Shown here: positions 1-7,432 of the stretch, piece after piece
Layout: the number at the start of each line of letters is the position of its first letter
How positions within the stretch are numbered: position 1 is the first letter of the stretch
From: Clostridiales bacterium UBA1770
GTDB taxonomy: Bacteria > Bacillota > Clostridia > Oscillospirales > CAG-272
DNA length: 33,236 nucleotides
NCBI GenBank assembly: GCA_002315325.1
Contig: DCGU01000082.1
Coordinates: 1 to 33,236, forward strand
Direction: 5' to 3'
Program-made: the position numbers and the translations under genes
Notes under the pieces: generated by a model
What the model was told of the DNA's origin: nothing
Seen by the model: the letters and a program-made list of their open reading frames with translations, nothing else
The model's database searches: none

Positions 1-120
<120 letters not shown>

Positions 121-310
121 TTGTATCTAATCACCTTCCGGTGCTTAAATCTTTTTTGAGCTTGATTGCTCGTTTACTTTTTGTTTGAGTAGTATTCTCA
201 TAAAGAATCTCCGAGATCCGTACTCGCTTATTTTATGCTTTGTACTTCTCTCTTGTTGTTCAATTTTCAATGACCGATTCGCTGTTTTAACCGCCTCTTT
301 AGGCGACAGC
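121..310 (-). promoter_or_regulatory. rRNA operon leader (pre-16S)
   Basis: About 190 nt lie between the predicted transcription start (about 310) and mature 16S. Just after the start a GCC(T)-aaag-(A)GGC hairpin flanked by GCTGT/ACAGC can form (about 280-313). At 255-270 the minus strand reads TTGAAAATTGAACAAC, similar to the boxA-like antitermination sequence found ahead of rRNA genes in Firmicutes. No coding region is supported; a 67-codon open frame here matches nothing and overlaps these rRNA signals. Confidence 0.6.
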
Positions 311-316
311 TTGCAT

Positions 317-345
317 ATTATACCACTATGAATATCCCTTGTCAA
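317..345 (-). promoter_or_regulatory. rRNA operon promoter
   Basis: Minus-strand TTGACA (340-345), a 17-nt spacer and TATAAT (317-322): a perfect sigma-A consensus with ideal spacing. A/T-rich sequence immediately upstream (runs of A around 349-375) could act as an UP element. It sits about 195 nt before mature 16S, as expected for a strong rrn promoter. Confidence 0.93.
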
Positions 346-447
346 CACTTTTTTTCGGCTTTTTGCAAACTTTTTTTCAACACCCCAAAATGTCGTCCGT
401 TTTGTCGCATATATTAGGTGTATTATATAATAATATATATAATTAGC

Positions 448-475
448 GGCCGGATAAACGTTCGTTTATCCGGCC
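448..475 (-). terminator. Terminator hairpin after the DUF4838 gene
   Basis: Perfect 13-bp inverted repeat GGCCGGATAAACG (448-460) and its complement (463-475) with a 2-nt nominal loop. On the minus strand it is followed by TAATTATATATATTATT, an A/T-rich rather than pure U tail. It separates the DUF4838 gene from the downstream rRNA promoter, so termination is its likely job. Confidence 0.65.
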
Positions 476-487
476 GGTTACCTTAAC

Positions 488-570
488 GTGCCGCAGGCAC
501 ATTTCACGTTTGCACAGCAAACATTTCACGCCGCAGGCATTTCACAAAATCCGTAAGGATTTTATTTCAC
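488..570 (-). repeat. Hairpin array with GTGAAAT spacers
   Basis: Four short hairpins, each with a different stem (GTGCC/GGCAC, GTTTGC/GCAAAC, GCC/GGC, AAAATCC/GGATTTT), are separated by four exact copies of one heptamer. The heptamer is ATTTCAC on the plus strand and GTGAAAT on the minus strand, at 501-507, 523-529, 539-545 and 564-570. The array starts 3 nt after the DUF4838 stop codon and ends just before the terminator, so it would lie in the 3' untranslated region of that mRNA. The same heptamer arranges an array after the PHP gene at 32104-32173. Confidence 0.85.
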
Positions 571-573
571 TGT

Positions 574-2334
574 TTACCGATCGTCCTTTATGTCTTCCAA
601 CGCCTTCAGTCCAAACTTTTTACGGAAATCCGGATTGTTCAGCACGTCCCATTCGTCGGGGGAGCACTTTTCGGCCGTCTCGTCGTCAAGGCTGCGAATC
701 AACAACCCGGGCACGTGGTTGCCCTCGTGAATGAGCAGCGCGCCTTCGCGTTTCAATCCTGCAATCACGGCCTTGTTGCCGGCGACGTCAATTTCATTTG
801 TCGCCACGCGGTGGGCGCTCAACGTCAACAAATCGATCTGCAGGCGCGACTCGGCACAATGTTTCTTTTCACGCGCGGTTTGTGCCAGGGCGCAGGCCTT
901 ATTCCACAGCCCCTGCATACGCAGGCAGAAAGCCTCGTCAATCTGTACTTTCGGACTCTTGGCTAAAATATCGCGGCCGTGCAGATAGATGCGCATATGG
1001 CGCTTGGTTGCGCGGGCGCAGGTTTGCGTAATATATTGATAGATATATTTCCAACCGCGGCCGTAATACCCTTCCAGGAAGTCCTTGATCAAGGCATCCC
1101 ACTTATCCTGCGTCATGGCGGGATCCCACAGCATTTGTGCCGTCAGGTAGGCGCGCAGGGCGCGGAATTCACCGTTGACCTTCTGCTGATAGCCGCCTTC
1201 TTCATAGATGGCCACCACGTGGTTGTCCACAAAGAATTTGGTGTTGGGCAGCAGCGTGTGGAAGTTGGCGAACGGCATGCAGTAATGGTTATAATCGGTG
1301 ATATAGTCCCAAACGTACACCTTTTTTGCGATGCTGCTCCATTTGACGATATCCTCATGGAAAGCCGCGTTCAGCTTGCACTTGGGGTCGTCCAGGGGAT
1401 GGGAGAAGCAGCATTCGATGCTGCACAGCCACATAATAACGTTGTCGCGCGGCTTAATGGTGACGGGCGGCTTGCGGGTATATTGGTAAGCGAACGTCAG
1501 CAGGTTGACGTCGGGATACTCGTCCTTGATTTCATCGGCCAGACGGTTGACAAACGTCAGCATCACGCCGGACTGGTTCTCTTTTTTGGCCAATGCTTCG
1601 CACTTGGGGCATCTGCAGTAATTGCAGTTATCGTTTTGCGTGACGGAAATGATGCGGCAGCCGGGATTTTCTTTGATCCATTGGCGCACACCGGCAAGCA
1701 CCTTTTGGTATACGTTTTCATCGGACAGACAGGGCTGTTGATTCTGCGGCACACCGGTTAAGCGTTCCATCGTGTGGCAGAAACCGATGATGCGGTTTTC
1801 CACACCGTCCTCACCGTTCAGTCCCCATTTACGGCGCAGGGGCGTTTCCACGCTCCAGTCGGTATGGCGGTACAGCAGGGGCGACGAGTGAGAATAGTCC
1901 AGGTTGGCGGGAATATCGATAGCGTCGGCCGGCAGAATGCGCTCGGTCTGCTCATCGTAAAAACGCACGCCGACGTACTGCTCCAGGAACTTGGACACGG
2001 CAAATCTGACGCCGAGCGTCGAATCGCTGTCCAAATACAGTTTTTTATTGGGTGCCACGTAGAACAACACACCGTCGTTTTTCAGGGCATTGCGGCGGTC
2101 TGCCACGGCGGGGATATCGCGGTCGGTCTTGCCGATCAGGATTTCATACGGCATAATGGCGGCGGGCATTTCGCGCACCGGCACAAAGGCACCGCAGGCT
2201 TTTTCCAGATACTCGGCCAGCATATACGCGGCTTCCGTCGTGTGGCCGCCGGCACCGGGAATAATAACGAACTCGGATACGGGGACGCCGGCAATCGTCA
2301 GCGACTGCACGGGAAAATTGGACTTTTTCATCAT
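574..2334 (-). CDS. DUF4838-family protein
   Basis: About 586 residues from the preferred start. The body matches what I know of DUF4838 proteins, which are linked to polysaccharide utilisation and resemble the N-terminal halves of alpha-glucuronidase or hexosaminidase-like enzymes. Visible marks are an N-terminal alpha/beta segment (AAYMLAEYLEKACG, then EILIGKT), a GVRFAVSKFLEQYVGVRFY block, a Cys cluster C-N-Y-C-R-C-P-K-C near residue 240 that could bind metal, and an acidic-aromatic C-terminal half. No signal peptide or membrane segment is seen, so it is probably cytoplasmic. The start at 2334 has GAGG 8 nt upstream; an ATG at 2355 in the same frame has no clear ribosome site. It has its own promoter (2403-2431). 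A role in glycan processing is inference, supported only by family links and the nearby rhamnosidase. Confidence 0.8.
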   Translation of the reverse strand: MMKKSNFPVQSLTIAGVPVSEFVIIPGAGGHTTEAAYMLAEYLEKACGAFVPVREMPAAIMPYEILIGKTDRDIPAVADRRNALKNDGVLFYVAPNKKLYLDSDSTLGVRFAVSKFLEQYVGVRFYDEQTERILPADAIDIPANLDYSHSSPLLYRHTDWSVETPLRRKWGLNGEDGVENRIIGFCHTMERLTGVPQNQQPCLSDENVYQKVLAGVRQWIKENPGCRIISVTQNDNCNYCRCPKCEALAKKENQSGVMLTFVNRLADEIKDEYPDVNLLTFAYQYTRKPPVTIKPRDNVIMWLCSIECCFSHPLDDPKCKLNAAFHEDIVKWSSIAKKVYVWDYITDYNHYCMPFANFHTLLPNTKFFVDNHVVAIYEEGGYQQKVNGEFRALRAYLTAQMLWDPAMTQDKWDALIKDFLEGYYGRGWKYIYQYITQTCARATKRHMRIYLHGRDILAKSPKVQIDEAFCLRMQGLWNKACALAQTAREKKHCAESRLQIDLLTLSAHRVATNEIDVAGNKAVIAGLKREGALLIHEGNHVPGLLIRSLDDETAEKCSPDEWDVLNNPDFRKKFGLKALEDIKDDR

Positions 2335-2402
2335 CACAATGACCTCGCTGTTCATATTCTTTTTATGGTTTTTTACTTCATGGGGTACTGTGTACCGTGT
2401 CC

Positions 2403-2431
2403 ATTATACCAAGCCAAAGCAAAAAAGGCAA
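2403..2431 (-). promoter_or_regulatory. Promoter for the DUF4838 gene
   Basis: Minus strand TTGCCT (2426-2431), a 17-nt spacer and TATAAT (2403-2408) preceded by GG. The spacing is ideal and the -10 is perfect. The predicted start near 2396 leaves a leader of about 60 nt before the chosen start codon. Confidence 0.75.
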
Positions 2432-2505
2432 GACAAATCGTTGCACTTTTTCGTGCGGGGGCGTATAATAAATAGGAAGATAATTTTTTCTTTTTTCACA
2501 TCATC

Positions 2506-2970
2506 CAAGCCGCAGGAAAAATAGTGCAGAATGGACGAAAGCCTAGCGTCGCCGTACCCAAGTACGGCAGTCGACGTTCAAACTGCTTCCGTTCATAGCA
2601 CAAAACATTATATTTAAATGAAAGTTTTGGCCGGCACGGGCAAAACTATTCCTTAGAATTGCAAATAAAAAACTATAAAGATATAAAAAATAGAGTCCAA
2701 AATGCCCACCCCGTTTTGTGCGGTCTGTGCATTTTTCAATTTAAACAAGCCGCAGGAAAAATAGTGCAGAATGGACGAAAGCCTAGCGTCGCCGTACCCA
2801 AGTACGGCAGTCGAGAGTTTTCGTTCATAGCACAAAACGTTATATTTAAATGGAAGTTTTGGCCGGCACGGGCAAAACTATTCCGCAGAATTGCAAATAA
2901 AAAACTATAAAGATATAAAAAATAGCGTCCAAAATGCCCACCCCCGTTTTGTGCGGTCTGTGCATTTTTC
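2506..2970. repeat. Tandem duplication of a 233-240 bp non-coding unit
   Basis: Unit 1 (2506-2737) and unit 2 (2746-2970) are nearly identical, differing by an 8-nt gap, a few substitutions and a 1-nt indel near the end. Each carries, in minus orientation, one copy of the GTAC-core structured repeat (core hairpins at 2551-2568 and 2791-2808; outer stems 2524-2601 and 2764-2833), then an A/T-rich stretch and a GC-rich GGCCGGCACGGGC block. Short open frames across the units (60-96 codons) are repeated with the DNA and look non-coding. The duplication ends 10 nt before the Shine-Dalgarno of the SGNH gene. Confidence 0.93.
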
Positions 2971-2990
2971 CCAGGCGTATAGGAGGACAT

Positions 2991-3584
2991 ATGATAATTG
3001 CGTGTATTGGAGATTCTCTAACCGAAGGCGACTACGGCGTATTCGGCAAGCGCTGCATCGCCAACGTTCACAAGGAAAACTACCCCTATTTCCTGTCCCA
3101 AATCACCGGTGCCGAGGTGCACAACTACGGCAAATGCGGCTATCGTGCCGGCGGCTACTTAAACCATTATTTGGCCGGTAACGCCCCCGTGAACGACGCC
3201 GACCTGGTTTTGGTTATGCTGGGCACCAACGGCGGGCAGAAGCTCGGCGAGGACACGCCGGATAACGCCGCCTATGACGAACTGGTGCAGCACCTGCAAA
3301 AGGATGCCAAGGGACCGGTTGTGTTGATGACGCCCCTGCACGCGACAGAGGATCCCGCCTATTCCAACTGCGGTTACGCGCCCCAGGTAAAGGATGCCGT
3401 CGCGTTCGTACGCGACTATGCGGCAAAGCACAATATCCCCATGATCGATATCGCCGCCGTACCCGATTTCTGCGCCGCCAATGAGGCCGTTTACCAGGCC
3501 AACGATGGGCTGCACTGCGTGGAGGAGGGGTACCGACGGCTGGCAGAGATTATTGCTGACCATCTTAAAATGATGGGGCTGTAA
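2991..3584 (+). CDS. SGNH/GDSL-family hydrolase
   Basis: A 197-residue SGNH hydrolase, probably an esterase or acetylesterase. The block I motif GDSLTEG places the nucleophile Ser9; GKCGYRAGG supplies the block II glycine; LGTNGG is the block III asparagine region; DGLH at 172-175 supplies the catalytic Asp and His. There is no signal peptide, so it is likely intracellular. The start at 2991 follows AGGAGG (2981-2986) with a 4-nt gap; upstream in-frame codons run into the tandem repeat and are rejected. It is the only plus-strand gene left of the origin, so it opposes replication. The substrate is unknown, although carbohydrate deacetylation would fit the neighbouring glycan genes. Confidence 0.88.
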   Translation: MIIACIGDSLTEGDYGVFGKRCIANVHKENYPYFLSQITGAEVHNYGKCGYRAGGYLNHYLAGNAPVNDADLVLVMLGTNGGQKLGEDTPDNAAYDELVQHLQKDAKGPVVLMTPLHATEDPAYSNCGYAPQVKDAVAFVRDYAAKHNIPMIDIAAVPDFCAANEAVYQANDGLHCVEEGYRRLAEIIADHLKMMGL

Positions 3585-3738
3585 AAAAGGGCTATACCGG
3601 AAAAGCACGCTTTTCCTACCGCCGTTTCCGCGTATTCCCACAACTGCACTGCGTTTGTTGCGGGCTCCCTTCCGCTGCCCCCTTGCAGTACCCAGTACAG
3701 CCGGCGGGGGCAAACGACGGTTCTATCACCTTTTTTCC
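3585..3738 (+). repeat. GTAC-core structured repeat, copy S3
   Basis: Begins right after the SGNH stop codon. Order: hairpin GGAAAAGC-ac-GCTTTTCC (about 3600-3617); outer stem ACCGCCGTTT (3618-3627) pairing with AAACGACGGT (3712-3721, one mismatch); inner stem GCCCCC/GGGGGC; core GC-A-GTAC (to 3691), loop CCA, GTAC-A-GC (3695-3701); and the tail TTCTATCACCTTTTTT. It shares organisation with the copies near 2550, 2800, 30660, 32000 and 33125. It may help end the SGNH transcript. The region 3739-3785 shows nothing further. Confidence 0.8.
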
Positions 3739-3785
3739 AAGCCCCTATCAGTTAAACCTATTTATTAGAAATCATACCATAATAG

Positions 3786-3819
3786 AACTCGGGCTGCACG
3801 GCGACGTGCAGCCCGAGTT
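3786..3819. terminator. Bidirectional terminator
   Basis: A perfect 15-bp stem, AACTCGGGCTGCACG (3786-3800) and its complement (3805-3819), with loop GCGA. It is followed on the plus strand by TTCATTTTT and on the minus strand by TTCTATTATGG. It lies between the converging SGNH gene and the two-gene membrane protein operon and can serve both. Confidence 0.85.
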
Positions 3820-3840
3820 TTCATTTTTACTATTTTCTTT

Positions 3841-4023
3841 TTATTTCTTTTTCCATTTGATTTTAATGACAATCGCCGAAACCAAAACGGCGACGACGGC
3901 GACGCACAGGACGATGGCAATCAGCGTCATACCCGTCATTGTCCCGACGGGTTTAAAGTCGGAGCCGGCACCGATGTTGGTACCTGTTGCAGTTGTTGTG
4001 ATAACTTCACTCAAAACGCTCAT
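3841..4023 (-). CDS. Small single-pass membrane protein
   Basis: Sixty residues. The N-terminal ~32 residues are polar with Thr, Gly and Ser (predicted outside), one membrane segment follows at about 33-53 (LIAIVLCVAVVAVLVSAIVI), and the C-terminus is the basic KIKWKKK (predicted inside). I do not recognise a family. Its ATG overlaps the stop of the upstream gene by 4 nt (ATGA at 4020-4023), so the two are translationally coupled. A strong terminator follows. It may be a subunit or anchor acting together with the 132-residue protein encoded just upstream. Confidence 0.72.
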   Translation of the reverse strand: MSVLSEVITTTATGTNIGAGSDFKPVGTMTGMTLIAIVLCVAVVAVLVSAIVIKIKWKKK

Positions 4024-4418
4024 TGCTCTTCGCCTCCTGCCGTTTCCTGCGGTTGTGCGGCGGTCTCTGCCGCTACAGGCGCGTCGGCTTCCTGCGCTTC
4101 CTCTTCGTCGTCCGCTTCTTCGTCTGCGGGTTTATGCTTCTCCGCCTGCGCGGCAGCATACCCATCGAGCGCAATCAGTTCCAACAGAATCTTGCGGTCC
4201 AGCAGTTTATTGACCATCATACACAGGGCCATGCACAACGAAAGCACGGGGATCCACAGCGTGCCGAGAAACTCGGTCATACTGCCGCGCGTTGCCGGCA
4301 TCAACTGCTTGACCAGCAGTGCCAGCGTGCCCAGGACCGAAAAGCCCAGCCACACGTAGGTAAAAATCAGGGATCTGCTGTTTTTATTCAGTTTTTCCTG
4401 CTTTGTCATTTTTGTCAT
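4020..4418 (-). CDS. Two-pass membrane protein with acidic tail
   Basis: A 132-residue protein of unknown family. A basic N-terminus (residues 1-15) is followed by two hydrophobic segments at about 18-38 and 52-70, then a cytoplasmic tail from about residue 85 that is rich in Glu, Asp and Ala. GGAGGG lies 8 nt before the ATG. A consensus-like promoter sits at 4525-4554. The acidic Ala/Glu-rich tail resembles the tails of the membrane protein at 12363 and the surface protein at 7433, which hints at a common envelope function; this is inference from composition only. Confidence 0.72.
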   Translation of the reverse strand: MTKMTKQEKLNKNSRSLIFTYVWLGFSVLGTLALLVKQLMPATRGSMTEFLGTLWIPVLSLCMALCMMVNKLLDRKILLELIALDGYAAAQAEKHKPADEEADDEEEAQEADAPVAAETAAQPQETAGGEEQ

Positions 4419-4490
4419 CGTGCAAACCCTCCACGTCGGCCGCTGCGTGCCGAACCAATCATCACGTTACTGTTTGATACGGGGGAATCG

Positions 4491-4527
4491 AATTATACTG
4501 CCGCAAAATCTTTGCGGCAGTATAATT
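4491..4527. other. 17-bp perfect palindrome overlapping a -10 element
   Basis: AATTATACTGCCGCAAA (4491-4507), loop ATC, and its exact complement (4511-4527). The right arm covers half of the predicted -10 hexamer (4525-4530) of the promoter reading leftward, and transcription would start within the palindrome. It could be an operator for a dimeric regulator, or a terminator for rhamnosidase transcripts arriving from the right, although the T-run on that side is poor. Confidence 0.6.
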
Positions 4528-4554
4528 ATACAACAAAATCAAGTTTACTGTCAA
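4525..4554 (-). promoter_or_regulatory. Promoter of the two-gene small membrane protein operon
   Basis: Minus strand TTGACA (4549-4554), an 18-nt spacer and TATAAT (4525-4530). Both hexamers are perfect. The predicted leader is about 100 nt and begins inside the 37-nt palindrome. Confidence 0.75.
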
Positions 4555-4566
4555 ATTTCCGCAAGC

Positions 4567-4716
4567 TAGGTGTCCGGTGGACTATGATGAGTTTGTCAAA
4601 TTACGCATAAGGTAGGTGTCCGGTGGACACCGCGCGTCTTACTTGCGTAGCAAGTGGCGTTCAGTTTATCTGAACGCGTTCTTACTTGCGTAGCAAGTGG
4701 CGTTCGGTTGAACCGA
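4567..4716. repeat. Hairpin-rich repeat cluster after the rhamnosidase gene
   Basis: Two copies of TAGGTGTCCGGTGGAC (4567-4582 and 4613-4628) are followed by a 43-nt period repeated twice. Each period holds the hairpin ACTTGC-gta-GCAAGT and a second hairpin whose stem changes: GCGTTCAG/CTGAACGC, then GCGTTCGG/CCGAACGC. The cluster begins within 10 nt of the rhamnosidase stop codon at 4723. It resembles the heptamer-spaced arrays elsewhere, here with TCTT between hairpins. Confidence 0.75.
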
Positions 4717-4722
4717 ACGCGG

Positions 4723-7272
4723 TCAGCGCGTAAACGTATACACGCCGCTGCCGAGCTCGATCTTTTCGTCGGTGCCCATGGGGGTGAAGACACAGGTCGT
4801 GTTGACCGGCACTTCCACCCGATAGGATACTGCCTCGCCCTCGCGGTCGTATTTGATGCGGATGGCGCCGTGGGGGCACTCGAACGTGCAGTTGACGCTG
4901 TTCACGCCTTCAAGCGCGATGGGTTTGAGCGTAAACGATTTGAACCCGGGTGCTGTCGGCTGCATGCCGGCGATATAAGCGTAGTAGATATAGGCAAATC
5001 CGGCGTGCATCGGGTGGTTGTAGGAACCGACACCGGTGTCCCGATTCTTTTCAACGGTGTGCATACTCAAGATTTCCCACAGGGAGGTTGCGCCGTCCTC
5101 CAGCATGGTATAAAAGCTCGTGTGGTCGTGGTTGAACAGGAACTTCATCGCCTCATCACCGAGGTTCTCGTCAAACAATGCGGGCACGAGGTACTTGTTG
5201 GCGTAAATGCCGGTTGTCATAGCGTAATCGTCGGCACGCATTTGTTCCAGCTGGCTTGCCAGCAGCGCTTCGCGGTCGCCGTCGGGATACAGGCCGAGTT
5301 TGAGCGCAACGCCGTTGGCACCCCAGGTACCGTAGGTATGCTTTTTCTTATTATAGAAATGCTTGATGATGCTGCGCTTAATCCTGTCGGCCAGCGCATC
5401 GTACTTCTCTGCCCCGGCAAACCCGAAGTCACGGCAAAGTTCTGCCATCTTGGCGGCGATTTCATAGAACGTCATAGTAGACGACTGCGGCACGGGGATG
5501 CGGAGGGGCGAACTATGGCCGCAGGGCGGACACCAGTCGCCCAGGCCCTCTTCAATGATATAATCCTTGGATTTATCCTTGAGCTCGTGTTTGACCCACG
5601 CCTGCATCAAATCCCAGTTTTTGATAACGGCGTCGCGGTCGCCGTAGTAGTGATACATATAATAGGGGATGATGACCTGCGCACAGCCCCACAATGGTGT
5701 TGCCGCATTGCAGCCGCGCTTGCCGGGGGAAACCATGCGCCACTCGCCGTACGCTTCACATGTGCGGCGGATATCGTCCAGGTACTTTTCGTAGGAGGAA
5801 CGCATATCGTAGTTGAACATCGCATAGTTCGCGACAATCTGCGCGTCGCCCAGCCAACCGCATTTTTCACGGGCGGGGCAATCCTCGGGATAGCCGTGAT
5901 AGTTGGAACGGAAGGAATTGAGCATCACCTTTTGCAGGCGCATCAGGTCCGTATTGTCGCACTCGAACCAACCCATCTGGTTAAAATCGGTGGACAGCGC
6001 GATACCGACGGCAATATCCGTCGCGGGCATCGCCCCGTAGTTGCGCCAGGAATAGAAGCCGCTGATTTCAATATACCGGAAGCCGTGGTAGGTCAAACGC
6101 GGGCGGTAAACCTCGCCCTCCTCGTCGCCGCGGCAGATATACGTATCCTGCTGCAGGACCTGCGTAGCAAAGGTGCCGGCGGAACGGTAGTCCAAAGCAC
6201 CCGACTCGTTGAGCGCCTCGGCATAGCGGAACACGTAAATATGCCCGCGGGGCGAGCGCGGCAGGTGATACTCCACGGTACCGGCAAAGTTTACCCCCAT
6301 ATCCAGCACCCAGGCACCGTCGTTGGCACCGCTGACGGGATGCACGGACAGCGCCGGCAGTTTGCGAATTTCCCGCACGGGCGGCATGGTACAGGGCGCC
6401 AATACGCCCCGCTGTTTCGCCTTTGTGTCCAATACGCAGGGACGCCAGCCGTCTTCACTGCCGCTGAACAACGCACAATCGGGTGTTTCAAAGCGGCAAT
6501 CGTACACTTCACCCGCATAGATATTGTTATTGGTAATGGGGCTGTATTTGTATTTCCAGGTCTTGTCCGTCGCCACAATTTCGGTGCGGCCGTCGGCATA
6601 CGTCAGGCGCAATTCGGCGCACAGACAAACGTCGCCGTATATATAGTTACCGGGCCCCCACACGCGGCTTTGGGCATAAAAGCCCTCGCCCAGTAAGGCG
6701 CAGATACAGTTATTCTCCTCGATAAACGGCGTGACGTCGTAGGCACGATAGAGCACTTCCCTTTCATAATCGGTGGCGGGCGGGTCGATATAGTCCCAGG
6801 TTACCTTCTTGCCGTTGACAAGGTATTCGGCGCAGCCCAAGCCGCAGGCATACAGCTCGGCGTGGGTCACCTTGCCGCTCGTTTTGAACTTTTTGCGGAT
6901 ATAGGGGGCGGCCGAAATGACGACGTCGGCGGCCTTAATCCATTTGGCGTGCCAATCCTTGGGCTGCAGTACCGTGCGGAACTGAATGCGCTTGGTATCG
7001 CTTTGTCCGCGGTTATCCGTCGCGGTGACGTCGGCAAAATAGCGGGCACCCGACTGCAGTGTGAAGGGCAGCACCACGTCGACGTTTTCGCTGCTTTCAA
7101 CAACACCGGTTGAAAAGACGCTGCCGTCGTCCCCCGTAATATCGATTCGATAGCTTGTCTGCAGCACGTTTTGCGCGTCTGCAGCCAATTTCCACCCGAA
7201 ACGGGCGCCCGTCACGGGCACCAAACGCGGACAAACGTCATGTTCTATCATCAATTGATTCAGCATTAACAT
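4723..7272 (-). CDS. GH78 alpha-L-rhamnosidase
   Basis: About 849 residues. It would remove terminal alpha-L-rhamnose from plant or microbial glycans and glycosides. The layout follows GH78: N-terminal Ig-like and beta-sandwich domains (FRTVLQPKDWHAKWI and LYACGLGCAEYLVNGKKV blocks), NIYAGEVYDCRFE, YHGFRYIEISGF, then the (alpha/alpha)6 catalytic barrel. The catalytic motif EDCPAREKCGWLGDA starts at Glu463 and provides Asp464, the likely general acid Glu469 and Asp476, with the same 5 and 7 residue spacing as in characterised enzymes; Glu733 in GATSLWEIL is the probable base. There is no signal peptide, so it is likely cytoplasmic and would act on imported oligosaccharides. The start at 7272 has GGAGG 6 nt upstream. 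It has its own promoter (7318-7345). Confidence 0.94.
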   Translation of the reverse strand: MLMLNQLMIEHDVCPRLVPVTGARFGWKLAADAQNVLQTSYRIDITGDDGSVFSTGVVESSENVDVVLPFTLQSGARYFADVTATDNRGQSDTKRIQFRTVLQPKDWHAKWIKAADVVISAAPYIRKKFKTSGKVTHAELYACGLGCAEYLVNGKKVTWDYIDPPATDYEREVLYRAYDVTPFIEENNCICALLGEGFYAQSRVWGPGNYIYGDVCLCAELRLTYADGRTEIVATDKTWKYKYSPITNNNIYAGEVYDCRFETPDCALFSGSEDGWRPCVLDTKAKQRGVLAPCTMPPVREIRKLPALSVHPVSGANDGAWVLDMGVNFAGTVEYHLPRSPRGHIYVFRYAEALNESGALDYRSAGTFATQVLQQDTYICRGDEEGEVYRPRLTYHGFRYIEISGFYSWRNYGAMPATDIAVGIALSTDFNQMGWFECDNTDLMRLQKVMLNSFRSNYHGYPEDCPAREKCGWLGDAQIVANYAMFNYDMRSSYEKYLDDIRRTCEAYGEWRMVSPGKRGCNAATPLWGCAQVIIPYYMYHYYGDRDAVIKNWDLMQAWVKHELKDKSKDYIIEEGLGDWCPPCGHSSPLRIPVPQSSTMTFYEIAAKMAELCRDFGFAGAEKYDALADRIKRSIIKHFYNKKKHTYGTWGANGVALKLGLYPDGDREALLASQLEQMRADDYAMTTGIYANKYLVPALFDENLGDEAMKFLFNHDHTSFYTMLEDGATSLWEILSMHTVEKNRDTGVGSYNHPMHAGFAYIYYAYIAGMQPTAPGFKSFTLKPIALEGVNSVNCTFECPHGAIRIKYDREGEAVSYRVEVPVNTTCVFTPMGTDEKIELGSGVYTFTR

Positions 7273-7317
7273 AAAAAGCCTCCAACGTCCGCCAACGGCG
7301 GCATTTTTTATACCTTT

Positions 7318-7345
7318 ATTATAATACAATTGCAATGAAAGTCAA
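7318..7345 (-). promoter_or_regulatory. Promoter for the rhamnosidase gene
   Basis: Minus strand TTGACT (7340-7345), a 16-nt spacer and a perfect TATAAT (7318-7323). It lies between the terminator of the upstream surface-protein gene and the rhamnosidase ribosome binding site, so the enzyme is expressed separately from the envelope cluster. Confidence 0.75.
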
Positions 7346-7361
7346 TAAGGCAATAACAAAC

Positions 7362-7394
7362 GGGGCATACCGCTTTGGGTTTGCGATATGCCCC
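7362..7394 (-). terminator. Terminator of the surface-protein gene
   Basis: The minus-strand hairpin GGGGCATATCGC / GCGGTATGCCCC (11 of 12 pairs, 9-nt loop) is followed by GTTTGTTATT. It lies 39 nt past the stop codon of the large surface-protein gene. Confidence 0.75.
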
Positions 7395-7432
7395 GTGCAG
7401 GGAAAATATTGTGTTTCGTTATGCGTTACGCA

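Noticed and set aside
979..1761. Plus-strand open frame of 260 codons
   Set aside because: Antisense to the DUF4838 gene, without promoter or ribosome site.
2653..3000. Short open frames (60-96 codons) in the tandem duplication
   Set aside because: They duplicate together with the DNA, lack ribosome sites, overlap each other on both strands and cover hairpin elements.
4654..6696. Long plus-strand open frame (680 codons)
   Set aside because: It is antisense to the GH78 rhamnosidase, which has full catalytic motifs; the antisense product is His/Val-rich with no recognisable domains and no ribosome site.
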